From Ureibacillus galli (GTDB taxonomy: Bacteria > Bacillota > Bacilli > Bacillales_A > Planococcaceae), in contig NZ_JACSQA010000031.1 of assembly GCF_014836845.1 (NCBI RefSeq), positions 1-40,281 on the forward strand: a stretch of DNA of 40,281 nt. Direction: 5' to 3'. Below are positions 18,111 through 24,301 of this stretch, piece by piece. Each line of letters starts with the position of its first letter. Within the stretch, counting starts at the first letter, position 1. Under the pieces are notes generated by a model, which made no database searches, was not told the origin of the DNA, and worked only from the letters and a program-made list of their open reading frames with translations. Made by a program: the position numbers and the translations under genes.

Positions 18111-18604
18111 TAAAAAGAACGAGGATCCTTAATGGTCCTCGTTTTTTTTAGGTATGATTTTTGTTCTTTGAATATCAATTTAAAAGTAGGTTTAAAATCT
18201 ATTTCAATCGTTTGGTGTGTACATTCGTTAATAACGGTAAGCAGTACACTTGAATTTTCTTTTTTATTTGTTTTAATTTCAAATTTTTCAACCCGTTTTA
18301 AATCTAATAGTGATAACAATTTTTTTGAATCACATTTGGTAACTTGAAGTTTCACTTCTCCATATGAGGGAGAAATACTAATAACAAAGTCCTCTTCATT
18401 ATTAGAAAATTTATATGTTTCCTCATTATAGTAAAAAGGATAATCTTTTAAGTTATCCAATAAAGTCGGTTCGCATTCAAATAAAGAGAGAAAGTCAATT
18501 TCACTTGGAAACACAGGCATAACATCCACTTCATAAACATAGCGGTTCAAATTTCTATCAATAACAGTTAACCTATGAATAAAGTTCGAAAAGGTTAAAT
18601 ACAT
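18107..18604 (-). CDS. Hypothetical protein of unknown function
   Basis: I do not recognise this 165-residue protein. It has no signal peptide or membrane helix. It is rich in Lys, Glu, Asn and aromatic residues with predicted alternating beta strands (VISISPSYGEVKLQV, VLLTVINECTHQTIEIDF). The ATG at 18604 has no clear ribosome site. It lies 26 nt after another minus-strand gene, so coupling to it is likely. Its last codons run through the terminator hairpin at 18118-18143, and its stop overlaps the convergent LOG gene by 4 nt. Either the C-terminus grew into the terminator or the frame is partly fortuitous. Confidence 0.55.
   Translation of the reverse strand: MYLTFSNFIHRLTVIDRNLNRYVYEVDVMPVFPSEIDFLSLFECEPTLLDNLKDYPFYYNEETYKFSNNEEDFVISISPSYGEVKLQVTKCDSKKLLSLLDLKRVEKFEIKTNKKENSSVLLTVINECTHQTIEIDFKPTFKLIFKEQKSYLKKTRTIKDPRSFY
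18118..18150. terminator. Terminator of the LOG gene, overlapping the end of a convergent gene
   Basis: AACGAGGA (18118-18125) and TCCTCGTT (18136-18143) form the stem; inner CC/GG pairs extend it. A T run to about 18150 follows on the plus strand, and an A run (18112-18116) supplies T on the minus strand. Confidence 0.85.
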
Positions 18605-18630
18605 ACTAACATCGTAATTTTAACATAATT

Positions 18631-19011
18631 TTATTTTAAAATAATAGCCACTAACAATGGAATGGTCATTAACAGTAAAACACCAAAGCTCCATAAAATT
18701 TGCTTTGTTGTCGACATGTTTTTAGGACGGATGCTTATCGTATCATACAAGTCGTTAATTGCTCGTTGCTCTTTTTTATATAATAATTTTTGAAATTGTT
18801 CATAGTCATCGATGTAGGAGGAAGGGGGCTCTAATCCGAAACGAATGGCTCGCACGTCTTCCGTTACATCCAGATTATCATAAAAATAAAGAATGGTTGG
18901 TGCAAGTCCGCCTGTATGCTTAGCGATGACATCGATTTCGAAAGAAACCATCTTATAACCAGTTTCTCCATTTTCTCTTTTATATTGAATAATCAATCGG
19001 TTCCGTTTCAT
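18631..19011 (-). CDS. Hypothetical protein with C-terminal membrane anchor
   Basis: An unrecognised 126-residue protein. The N-terminal ~105 residues look like a soluble alpha/beta domain (RLIIQYKRENGETGYKMVSF). One hydrophobic helix ends the protein (about residues 106-125, LWSFGVLLLMTIPLLVAI), giving a tail-anchored layout with the domain in the cytosol. The ATG has AGGAG with 8-nt spacing, so translation is well supported. It is probably co-transcribed with the downstream gene at 18604-18107, and divergent from the RraA-like gene. I cannot name a family. Confidence 0.72.
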   Translation of the reverse strand: MKRNRLIIQYKRENGETGYKMVSFEIDVIAKHTGGLAPTILYFYDNLDVTEDVRAIRFGLEPPSSYIDDYEQFQKLLYKKEQRAINDLYDTISIRPKNMSTTKQILWSFGVLLLMTIPLLVAIILK

Positions 19012-19192
19012 CTATATCACTCCTCATTGGATGTAATGAATCGAAGAGTACGCTTCCCCACCATTTTAACCACTTCCTCTACTTTTAATCGGGAACGATC
19101 TAAGTCTAATTAAATTAACCTATTTAACTTCCTATAATAATCCTATAGAATTTGAATTATTACAATATTTTGTTAATTTGGAGGGTAAAAAA

Positions 19193-19834
19193 ATGGAAAC
19201 GACTACAATACAGGAACGTTTTTACGTTTTACCAACAACGGCAATCTCAGATGCTACAGGTGGACATACAAATATGGATAGTAAAATTAAGCCGTTAGCA
19301 GACCATTTTAAAATTGCAGGACGAGCAATAACAGTACGGTTACCAGATGGTGAAAATGGGGCAGTTTTAGAAGCGATTAGTATAGCACAAAAGGGTGATA
19401 TTATCGTTATTGATGCTAAAGGAAATACTAACCGAGCGGTAGCGGGAGATTTTGTTGTTTCCCTTGCAAAGGGAGTTGGCGTGCAAGGTTTTGTTGTGGA
19501 TGGTGTAATTCGAGATATTGCCGCAATTCGCCATTTAGATTTCCCAGTTTTTGCTTTAGGAACAACCGTTGCAGCAGGATTTAAAAATGGAGGGGGAGTT
19601 GTTAATTGTCCGATTTCAGTAGGAAATGTAACGGTTCACCCGGGAGATTTTATTATTGGGGATATCGATGGTGTTGTCGTCGTCCCCCAACAGGATATTG
19701 AAAAGATTGCTGAAGCAGCTGAGGAAAAACTTGCGAAAGATGAAGCCCGTGAAAAGGAAGCACTGGGGAATGGGGAAGAATCCATTCGAGCTTATTTGAC
19801 AAAGGCCGTATCGAATATAAAAAAGCCGCAATAA
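19193..19834 (+). CDS. RraA-like protein (HMG/CHA aldolase or oxaloacetate decarboxylase family)
   Basis: This is an RraA/RraB-aldolase fold protein. The conserved core is present: DATGGHTNM, GDIIVIDAKG, and the G-x20-R-D-type site DGVIRDI, followed by PVFALGTT and GDIDGVVVVPQ. Most Firmicutes members are 4-hydroxy-4-methyl-2-oxoglutarate aldolases or oxaloacetate decarboxylases rather than RNase E regulators. Bacilli do not use RNase E, so I avoid the rraA name. The frame opens at a TTG (19178) that overlaps the GGAGGG ribosome site. The ATG at 19193 is 7 nt after it and is the true start (213 residues). TATAAT at 19133-19138 is a possible -10. The gene is convergent with the gltP-like gene. 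Confidence 0.85.
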   Translation: METTTIQERFYVLPTTAISDATGGHTNMDSKIKPLADHFKIAGRAITVRLPDGENGAVLEAISIAQKGDIIVIDAKGNTNRAVAGDFVVSLAKGVGVQGFVVDGVIRDIAAIRHLDFPVFALGTTVAAGFKNGGGVVNCPISVGNVTVHPGDFIIGDIDGVVVVPQQDIEKIAEAAEEKLAKDEAREKEALGNGEESIRAYLTKAVSNIKKPQ

Positions 19835-19845
19835 TTTGCGGCTTT
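19822..19845. terminator. Bidirectional terminator with the rraA-like stop codon in its loop
   Basis: AAAGCCGCAA (19822-19831) pairs perfectly with TTGCGGCTTT (19836-19845), leaving a 4-nt loop. The TAA stop at 19832-19834 is in that loop, so the last codons of the CDS form the 5' arm. The minus strand has a T-rich tail, so it also ends the convergent carrier gene. Confidence 0.88.
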
Positions 19846-19851
19846 AAATTT

Positions 19852-21120
19852 TTATTTAGCTAATTCAGCATTGTATGCTTCCATTTTATCTTCGTCAAAA
19901 CGTTTTTCCCATTTTGACATAACGATAGCTGCTAAAGAGTTTCCGACAACGTTTACTGCTGTACGAGCCATATCAAGAATACGGTCAATACCAGCGATAA
20001 ACGCTAGTCCTTCAAGTGGGATACCTACTGATCCTAGTGTTGCTAAAAGAACAACGAATGATACGCCCGGAACACCAGCAATACCTTTTGAAGTAACCAT
20101 TAATACAAGCATTAATGTAATTTGTTCCATAATACTTAAATCAATACCATACATTTGTGCAATAAAGATTGCAGCAATTGCTTGATACAATGTTGAACCA
20201 TCTAAATTAAAGGAATATCCAGTTGGAATAACAAAAGATGTAATATCTTTTGGACAACCGTATTTTTCCATTTTATTCATAATACGCGGTAAAACGGTTT
20301 CAGAACTTGATGTAGAATAAGCAAGAATCAATTCTTCTTTCAATACTTTTAATAAATTGAAAATATTAATACCAGCAATTTTTGCTGTAATTCCTAGTAC
20401 AACTAGAACAAAGAATATCATTGCACCGTAGACAAGAAGTGCTAATTTTCCAAGAGGAATTAAAGATGATAAACCGAATTTTGATACTGTAACCCCGATT
20501 AAACCAAATACCCCAATTGGTGCAAATTTCATTACAAGATTCGTAACCCAGAACATCGCATCTGCAACGCCTTGCGCTACATCAAGAATTGGCTTCCCTT
20601 TTTCGCCAATTGCGGCTACCCCTAAACCGAATAATACAGAGAAGAAGATAACAGGTAACATATCTGCTTCAGCCATTGATTGAATGAAATTGGTTGGAAC
20701 AATACTAACAATAGTATCTAATAAGCCACCCTCATGCTCAACCGTTTCTGTCGTTTCAACGTAAGAAGAAATGTCGGTTTGAGTTAATTCATTCATGTTA
20801 ATGCCTTCACCAGGTTGGAAGATGTTAGCTGCACCTAAACCAACGATGATGGCAATTGTTGTGATAATCTCGAAGTAAATAAGAGTTTTACCACCAAGGC
20901 GTCCAAGTTGTTTCATATCACCAGTACCAGCTACGCCGATAATAAGTGTAGAGACGATAATTGGAACAACAATCATTTTAATTAAGTTTAAAAAGATTGT
21001 ACCAAGTGGTTGTAAATATTTTTCTACATTTGGGTTGCCATAAAAAATAGCACCAACGATAATCCCTAATACTAAACCGATAATTATTTGAGAAGCTAAA
21101 CTAAGTTTAAATTTTTTCAA
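19852..21120 (-). CDS. gltP: Acidic amino acid:cation symporter (glutamate/aspartate), DAACS family
   Basis: A membrane carrier of about 422 residues with the glutamate transporter homologue fold. The diagnostic parts are present: HP1 serine motif STSSSETVLPR, the TM7 motif NLDGSTLYQ, the HP2 loop SKGIAGVPG, and TM8 DMARTAVNVVGN. The TM8 Arg (position of Arg397 in GltPh) favours acidic amino acids over neutral ones, and the C4-dicarboxylate SEARA signature is absent. Asn replaces the final Asp of NVTGD, as in several Bacillus members. The frame opens with a TTG at 21138. The TTG at 21120, just after GGGGGGAG, is likelier, though neither is certain. The GlnL box and GlnK-GlnL genes directly upstream point to glutamine/glutamate-dependent control. 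Confidence 0.88.
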   Translation of the reverse strand: MKKFKLSLASQIIIGLVLGIIVGAIFYGNPNVEKYLQPLGTIFLNLIKMIVVPIIVSTLIIGVAGTGDMKQLGRLGGKTLIYFEIITTIAIIVGLGAANIFQPGEGINMNELTQTDISSYVETTETVEHEGGLLDTIVSIVPTNFIQSMAEADMLPVIFFSVLFGLGVAAIGEKGKPILDVAQGVADAMFWVTNLVMKFAPIGVFGLIGVTVSKFGLSSLIPLGKLALLVYGAMIFFVLVVLGITAKIAGINIFNLLKVLKEELILAYSTSSSETVLPRIMNKMEKYGCPKDITSFVIPTGYSFNLDGSTLYQAIAAIFIAQMYGIDLSIMEQITLMLVLMVTSKGIAGVPGVSFVVLLATLGSVGIPLEGLAFIAGIDRILDMARTAVNVVGNSLAAIVMSKWEKRFDEDKMEAYNAELAK

Positions 21121-21155
21121 TTTTCTCCCCCCAATCAAATGTAGGACAAGTCCAT

Positions 21156-21193
21156 ATTATAATTATATGGATGACTTACAAAATCCGACAAAA
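21156..21193 (-). promoter_or_regulatory. GlnL box overlapping the gltP promoter
   Basis: On the minus strand, TTTTGT-CGGA-TTTTGT (21193-21178) is an exact match to the TTTTGT-N4-TTTTGT direct repeat described for B. subtilis GlnL (from memory). Two overlapping -10 candidates TATAAT (21167-21162 and 21161-21156) follow. The second half of the box lies 16 nt before the latter, at the -35 position. This is the layout expected for a class II-type activator site. Confidence 0.75.
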
Positions 21194-21198
21194 TCCGA

Positions 21199-22074
21199 TT
21201 AATCCACTTTACTAATTATTTCTGCAAATAACACTTGAATAAATTTTTTGATATTAACTTTCGCTTTTCGTTGATCATTGTCTTCGATTTGTCGCATAAG
21301 TGATCGAATTTCAGTAAAGTCAAAATAACGAGGGGCATAATATTCAAATTCCGAATTCGTATAATCAACAATTCCTAAGTTTGCAAGGTTAATCATTGCA
21401 GCTAAAATGGTCCGCCGAATGCGTTGTTCGATTGCTTTGCTTTCTTTTACGATATCATCTGTTGTTGATTTCGTTAAACTTGCCACTTTTTCATACAATT
21501 CTTTTAGTGGTGGAAGTGGAGAAATTTTATATTTATCCATAAGTAAAAGTTCAATGATATTCGTTATATCCTCACTGCCTACCTCACCAACAATACCCAT
21601 ATCATTTAAAATCGATTGAACATGATCCCGAGATGTTTTTTTGACATGTTTTTTATCCTCAGCGAAATGAGATAATGACTGTCTAATGGCTAAGATGGAA
21701 TTTTTTAATCGGTATTGTTCTTCCGTTTTACGAAGAACGGTTTCCACTTCAATTTTGTTAATTGGTTTATGAATAAAAAATTCAATCCCCTTTTCGTAAC
21801 TTTGGGCTACCATTTCTTTATTTACGACTTGAGAAATCATTATAAAATGGCCATCATAAAGATTTTCACGTAATTTTTCAATCGTCGTGATACCATCTAG
21901 TTTGGGCATTAACAAATCAATTAATACGAAATCAGGTTGAATAGCTAATATTTGAGGAATAGCATCTTGACCGTTGGAAGCTTCACCAATAACACTTCCC
22001 AGCTCACTTTCATTAATAATAGTTGATAACATTTTACGACTTGCACGGTCGTCGTCAACAATGAAATAACGCAT
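21199..22074 (-). CDS. glnL: Response regulator GlnL (YcbB type)
   Basis: An N-terminal receiver domain (about residues 1-120) with the acidic pocket VDDD, phosphoacceptor Asp53 in LIDLLMPKLDG, and the conserved Lys in HKPI. The C-terminal part is the YcbB-type DNA-binding domain typical of GlnL, with EQRIRRTILAAMINLANLG. The frame opens at 22146, inside the kinase gene, but the ATG at 22074 starts the receiver domain (MRYFIVDDD) and has AAAGGAG 6 nt upstream; I use it (291 residues). It follows the kinase gene by 13 nt, as one operon. In B. subtilis GlnL activates glutaminase and glutamine transporter genes (known). Here the likely target is the adjacent carrier. Confidence 0.88.
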   Translation of the reverse strand: MRYFIVDDDRASRKMLSTIINESELGSVIGEASNGQDAIPQILAIQPDFVLIDLLMPKLDGITTIEKLRENLYDGHFIMISQVVNKEMVAQSYEKGIEFFIHKPINKIEVETVLRKTEEQYRLKNSILAIRQSLSHFAEDKKHVKKTSRDHVQSILNDMGIVGEVGSEDITNIIELLLMDKYKISPLPPLKELYEKVASLTKSTTDDIVKESKAIEQRIRRTILAAMINLANLGIVDYTNSEFEYYAPRYFDFTEIRSLMRQIEDNDQRKAKVNIKKFIQVLFAEIISKVD

Positions 22075-22087
22075 GTTTTTCTCCTTT

Positions 22088-23335
22088 CTATAACATATTT
22101 GTTGGGATTGAAATCGTAAATTTTGTCGTTTTATTACTTTCAACATTTATGTGACCATTTAATTTCGTCACGATTGCTTGTACATGGGATAGACCGATTC
22201 CGGTAGACGGTTCTCCCTTTTCATTAAATTTCGAAGTAAAACCTGGATCAAAAATGACAGGAAGAGAATGTTTTGGAATACCAATCCCATTATCTTCGAT
22301 TATAATCTTTGTTTCCTGGGCTTTCATATCAATCGAAATGGTAATTGCCCCCTCTATTTCAATTGCTTCTACTGCATTCGCAACAAGATTGTTTAGTACA
22401 GCGAGTAATTGAATATGGGCGTGAGTATGAAAATCTTCATTTAATAATACGTGAAATTGAATATTTTTCTTTAGAAGTTCACTATATTTTTGATTTGCTT
22501 CTGAAACAAGTGAAAGTAAATCCGACATCAAATAATAATCGGATTGTTTATTTTCGACTATGTTCGACAATCCTGCAAATATACGTTGCTGATCTTTCTT
22601 TACTTCATGAATTTCTTGGGCAATAATTAATGCTTTTATACTTAAGTCGGAATGAGTATTTGTTAATTGTTTATATAAATCAAAGCTAGAGGCAGTAATT
22701 TGTTCAATTTGATTCATTGATTTTTGTAAGTATAAAGTTTCTACATATAAATTTGAACCGATGTTTAGCAATTGCTGAACTTGTTTTTTATTTTCAGTAA
22801 TGATAATCGAGCTATACAATCCGACAACAAAAAAACTGCGTAATAGAGCGATGGTTATAAGTAAAAATATTTCCTCTGCACTAATTGGGATTCTTGTTAC
22901 AAATAATGTAGTAAAAAGTTGTTCAATACTATTACTAATGACCTCAAATAAAGAAGCCATTAGCCCTAAAGTAAAAGGTTTGGTTTTATATTTTTCTATA
23001 TTAAAAATATACAAACAAACAGCAAAGGAAAAATAAAAGAAAGCTGCTGGAAAATGTTCAATGAATGCGTTTATAAAAAATTGTTTATATAAAAGGCTAT
23101 CTAACAATGAACGGAAAAGTACAACGGTAAAACCTGTAATAATCCCCGTTGTCATAATCGGTACTGTACGTATTAGAACGGCAATAAAAAAGATAATACT
23201 ACCTAATCCGAAGCGAAAAGGGGCTTGTTCATAGGGCATTATTTTAATTTCACTACCGATTGCGGTTAGTAAGGCAGTAGCAATAATTGCAATAGTAGAA
23301 CCATTGACTTTTGAAAGGGCTTTCATATATTTCAT
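22088..23335 (-). CDS. glnK: Sensor histidine kinase GlnK (YcbA type)
   Basis: The N-terminal ~175 residues hold about six hydrophobic helices, a membrane sensor without a large extracellular loop. A linker with a coiled-coil look (about 185-235) leads to the phosphoacceptor QEIHEVKKDQ (His243). The HATPase domain has the N box (NNLVANAVEAIE), DNGIGIP and GIGLSHV. At 415 residues it fits the GlnK kinases that sense glutamine (known in B. subtilis; the sensing mechanism here is inferred). The ATG has a moderate site, AGGTGA, about 10 nt upstream. Two terminator-like hairpins stand between the upstream tRNA gene and this gene. Confidence 0.87.
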   Translation of the reverse strand: MKYMKALSKVNGSTIAIIATALLTAIGSEIKIMPYEQAPFRFGLGSIIFFIAVLIRTVPIMTTGIITGFTVVLFRSLLDSLLYKQFFINAFIEHFPAAFFYFSFAVCLYIFNIEKYKTKPFTLGLMASLFEVISNSIEQLFTTLFVTRIPISAEEIFLLITIALLRSFFVVGLYSSIIITENKKQVQQLLNIGSNLYVETLYLQKSMNQIEQITASSFDLYKQLTNTHSDLSIKALIIAQEIHEVKKDQQRIFAGLSNIVENKQSDYYLMSDLLSLVSEANQKYSELLKKNIQFHVLLNEDFHTHAHIQLLAVLNNLVANAVEAIEIEGAITISIDMKAQETKIIIEDNGIGIPKHSLPVIFDPGFTSKFNEKGEPSTGIGLSHVQAIVTKLNGHINVESNKTTKFTISIPTNML

Positions 23336-23382
23336 GATAAGACGTCACCTACTATTAATGAGAGTTTTCATTTATTTAAATT

Positions 23383-23418
23383 AAAAAAGTACTATAACTG
23401 CTATCAGTTTTAGTACTT
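23383..23418 (-). terminator. Second minus-strand terminator, or glnK leader attenuator
   Basis: Arms of 14 nt (AAGTACTATAACTG 23387-23400 and CAGTTTTAGTACTT 23405-23418, one mismatch) with a 4-nt loop. Read on the minus strand, TTTTTT follows. It lies about 50 nt before the glnK start, so it is either a backup terminator for tRNA-Ser or an attenuator in the glnK leader. Confidence 0.7.
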
Positions 23419-23433
23419 AGATGGAATTTCTAC

Positions 23434-23462
23434 AAAAAAATCCGTTACGTTACGTAACGGAT
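23434..23462 (-). terminator. Rho-independent terminator of tRNA-Ser
   Basis: An almost perfect 23-nt palindrome (23440-23462; arms ATCCGTTACG and CGTAACGGAT) followed on the minus strand by seven T. It lies 28 nt past the tRNA 3' end. Confidence 0.85.
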
Positions 23463-23490
23463 GTTATCATCATATAGTAAAATAAAAAAA

Positions 23491-23583
23491 TGGCGGAGGC
23501 AGTAGGATTCGAACCCACGCGCGGTTTAACCCGCCTGTCGGTTTTCAAGACCGATCCCTTCAGCCAGACTTGGGTATGCCTCC
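23491..23583 (-). tRNA. tRNA-Ser (anticodon UGA)
   Basis: A 93-nt class II tRNA with encoded CCA. Acceptor arms GGAGGCA/TGCCTCC, discriminator G, anticodon loop CTTGAAA with TGA (complement of 23545-23547), a long variable arm, and T loop GGTTCGAATCC. It reads UCA and, by wobble, other UCN codons. It stands alone with its own promoter and terminator. Its GCCA end complements the TGGC of the serS T-box, but the T-box specifier UCC calls for a different serine isoacceptor. Confidence 0.97.
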
Positions 23584-23598
23584 GTTTCGACAAAGAAA

Positions 23599-23627
23599 AA
23601 TATATCATATAACTATATTGTGGTCAA
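23599..23627 (-). promoter_or_regulatory. Promoter of tRNA-Ser
   Basis: Minus strand: -35 TTGACC (23627-23622), 17-nt spacer, and -10 TATATT (23604-23599) with an extended TG. The transcript would start about 10 nt before the mature tRNA 5' end. Confidence 0.8.
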
Positions 23628-23706
23628 CTAATAAGTAGAAAATAAGTAGAAAGGAAAAGTTTTTAAAAAAAGTTTTCAACTTTTCCATTATTACCAGAAC
23701 TAAACA

Positions 23707-23736
23707 TTGCATTTCCCCTCAATAATAAAGTATACT
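23707..23736 (+). promoter_or_regulatory. Promoter of the SRP RNA gene
   Basis: -35 TTGCAT (23707-23712), 18-nt spacer, -10 TATACT (23731-23736). The expected start at about 23743 coincides with the start of the conserved RNA. Confidence 0.75.
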
Positions 23737-23742
23737 AGTTTA

Positions 23743-24012
23743 TGCCGTGCTAGGTGGGGAGGTAGCGGTGCCCTGTAACTCGCAATCCGCTCTAGCGAGA
23801 CTGAAGTCCTTTCTGAGGCTGTCCGTATGTTTGGTCTGCCTCTTGCACGTAGTGTTGAAGGTTGGGTCCTGCGCAATGGGTACCCACGAACCATGTCAGG
23901 TCCGGAAGGAAGCAGCATTAAGTGGTTTCACCCATGTGCCGCGGGGTAGCCTAACCTGAGCTGGCGACAAGAGTAACGCTTATGTACGGCTGTCGAAGAA
24001 AGGTGCACGGCT
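23743..24012 (+). ncRNA. scr: Signal recognition particle RNA (long 6S-like Bacillus type)
   Basis: The conserved helix 8 with GTCAGGTCCGGAAGGAAGCAGC (around 23894-23915) is the Ffh-binding site and is unmistakable. An Alu domain is present at the 5' end (GTGCTAGGTGGGGAGGTAGC), giving about 270 nt as in B. subtilis. The RNA ends near GAAAGGTGCACGG. It works with Ffh and FtsY in membrane targeting of nascent proteins. In B. subtilis dnaX follows directly; here an eight-gene block intervenes. Frames that cross this region on both strands are not genes. Confidence 0.97.
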
Positions 24013-24050
24013 TTAATGTGCATAATAAAGCCTAAAAAGGCATGAATAAG

Positions 24051-24088
24051 AGACGAAATGAACGATTAGGTTCATTTCGTCTTTTTTT
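24051..24088 (+). terminator. Rho-independent terminator of the SRP RNA gene
   Basis: A perfect 13-bp stem (AGACGAAATGAAC 24051-24063, GTTCATTTCGTCT 24070-24082) with a T run. Confidence 0.92.
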
Positions 24089-24190
24089 GTTTTCTGTAAT
24101 GATGGAATAGATAGTTTAAAGTTGAAAAGCACATATATCCTTCCATAAGCTACTTTAAATCCTCTGTCATACTGTTTCATTAATTGGAAT

Positions 24191-24222
24191 ATACGAACAA
24201 TACGAACAATTCTTTAAGAATT
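24191..24222. promoter_or_regulatory. Tandem 9-bp repeat plus palindrome upstream of the ABC/MoxR/VWA operon
   Basis: ATACGAACA occurs twice in direct tandem (24191-24199, 24200-24208) and runs into the odd palindrome AATTCTTTAAGAATT (24208-24222). This is the only structured DNA between the SRP terminator and the first gene of the block, which makes it a candidate operator. A weak promoter candidate, TTGAAA (24122) with CATAAG (24144) at 16-nt spacing, lies upstream of it. No known regulator is recognised. Confidence 0.45.
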
Positions 24223-24301
24223 CATTATTAATTTGGTAAAAATGGAACTTAAATGTAAAATAGACGTACCAATTAAAAAGGGAATTAAAGGAGTTGAGAT
24301 T

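Noticed and set aside
23653-23686. Inverted repeat GGAAAAGTT / AACTTTTCC between tRNA-Ser and the SRP RNA gene
   Set aside because: The AT-rich arms are separated by 16 nt of A/T runs. It lies upstream of both promoters and has no terminator tail at a useful position. Chance is a sufficient explanation.
23700-23959. Open frames of about 70 residues on both strands across the SRP RNA
   Set aside because: They lie inside a structured RNA gene, have no ribosome site, and have compositions with no protein-like conservation.
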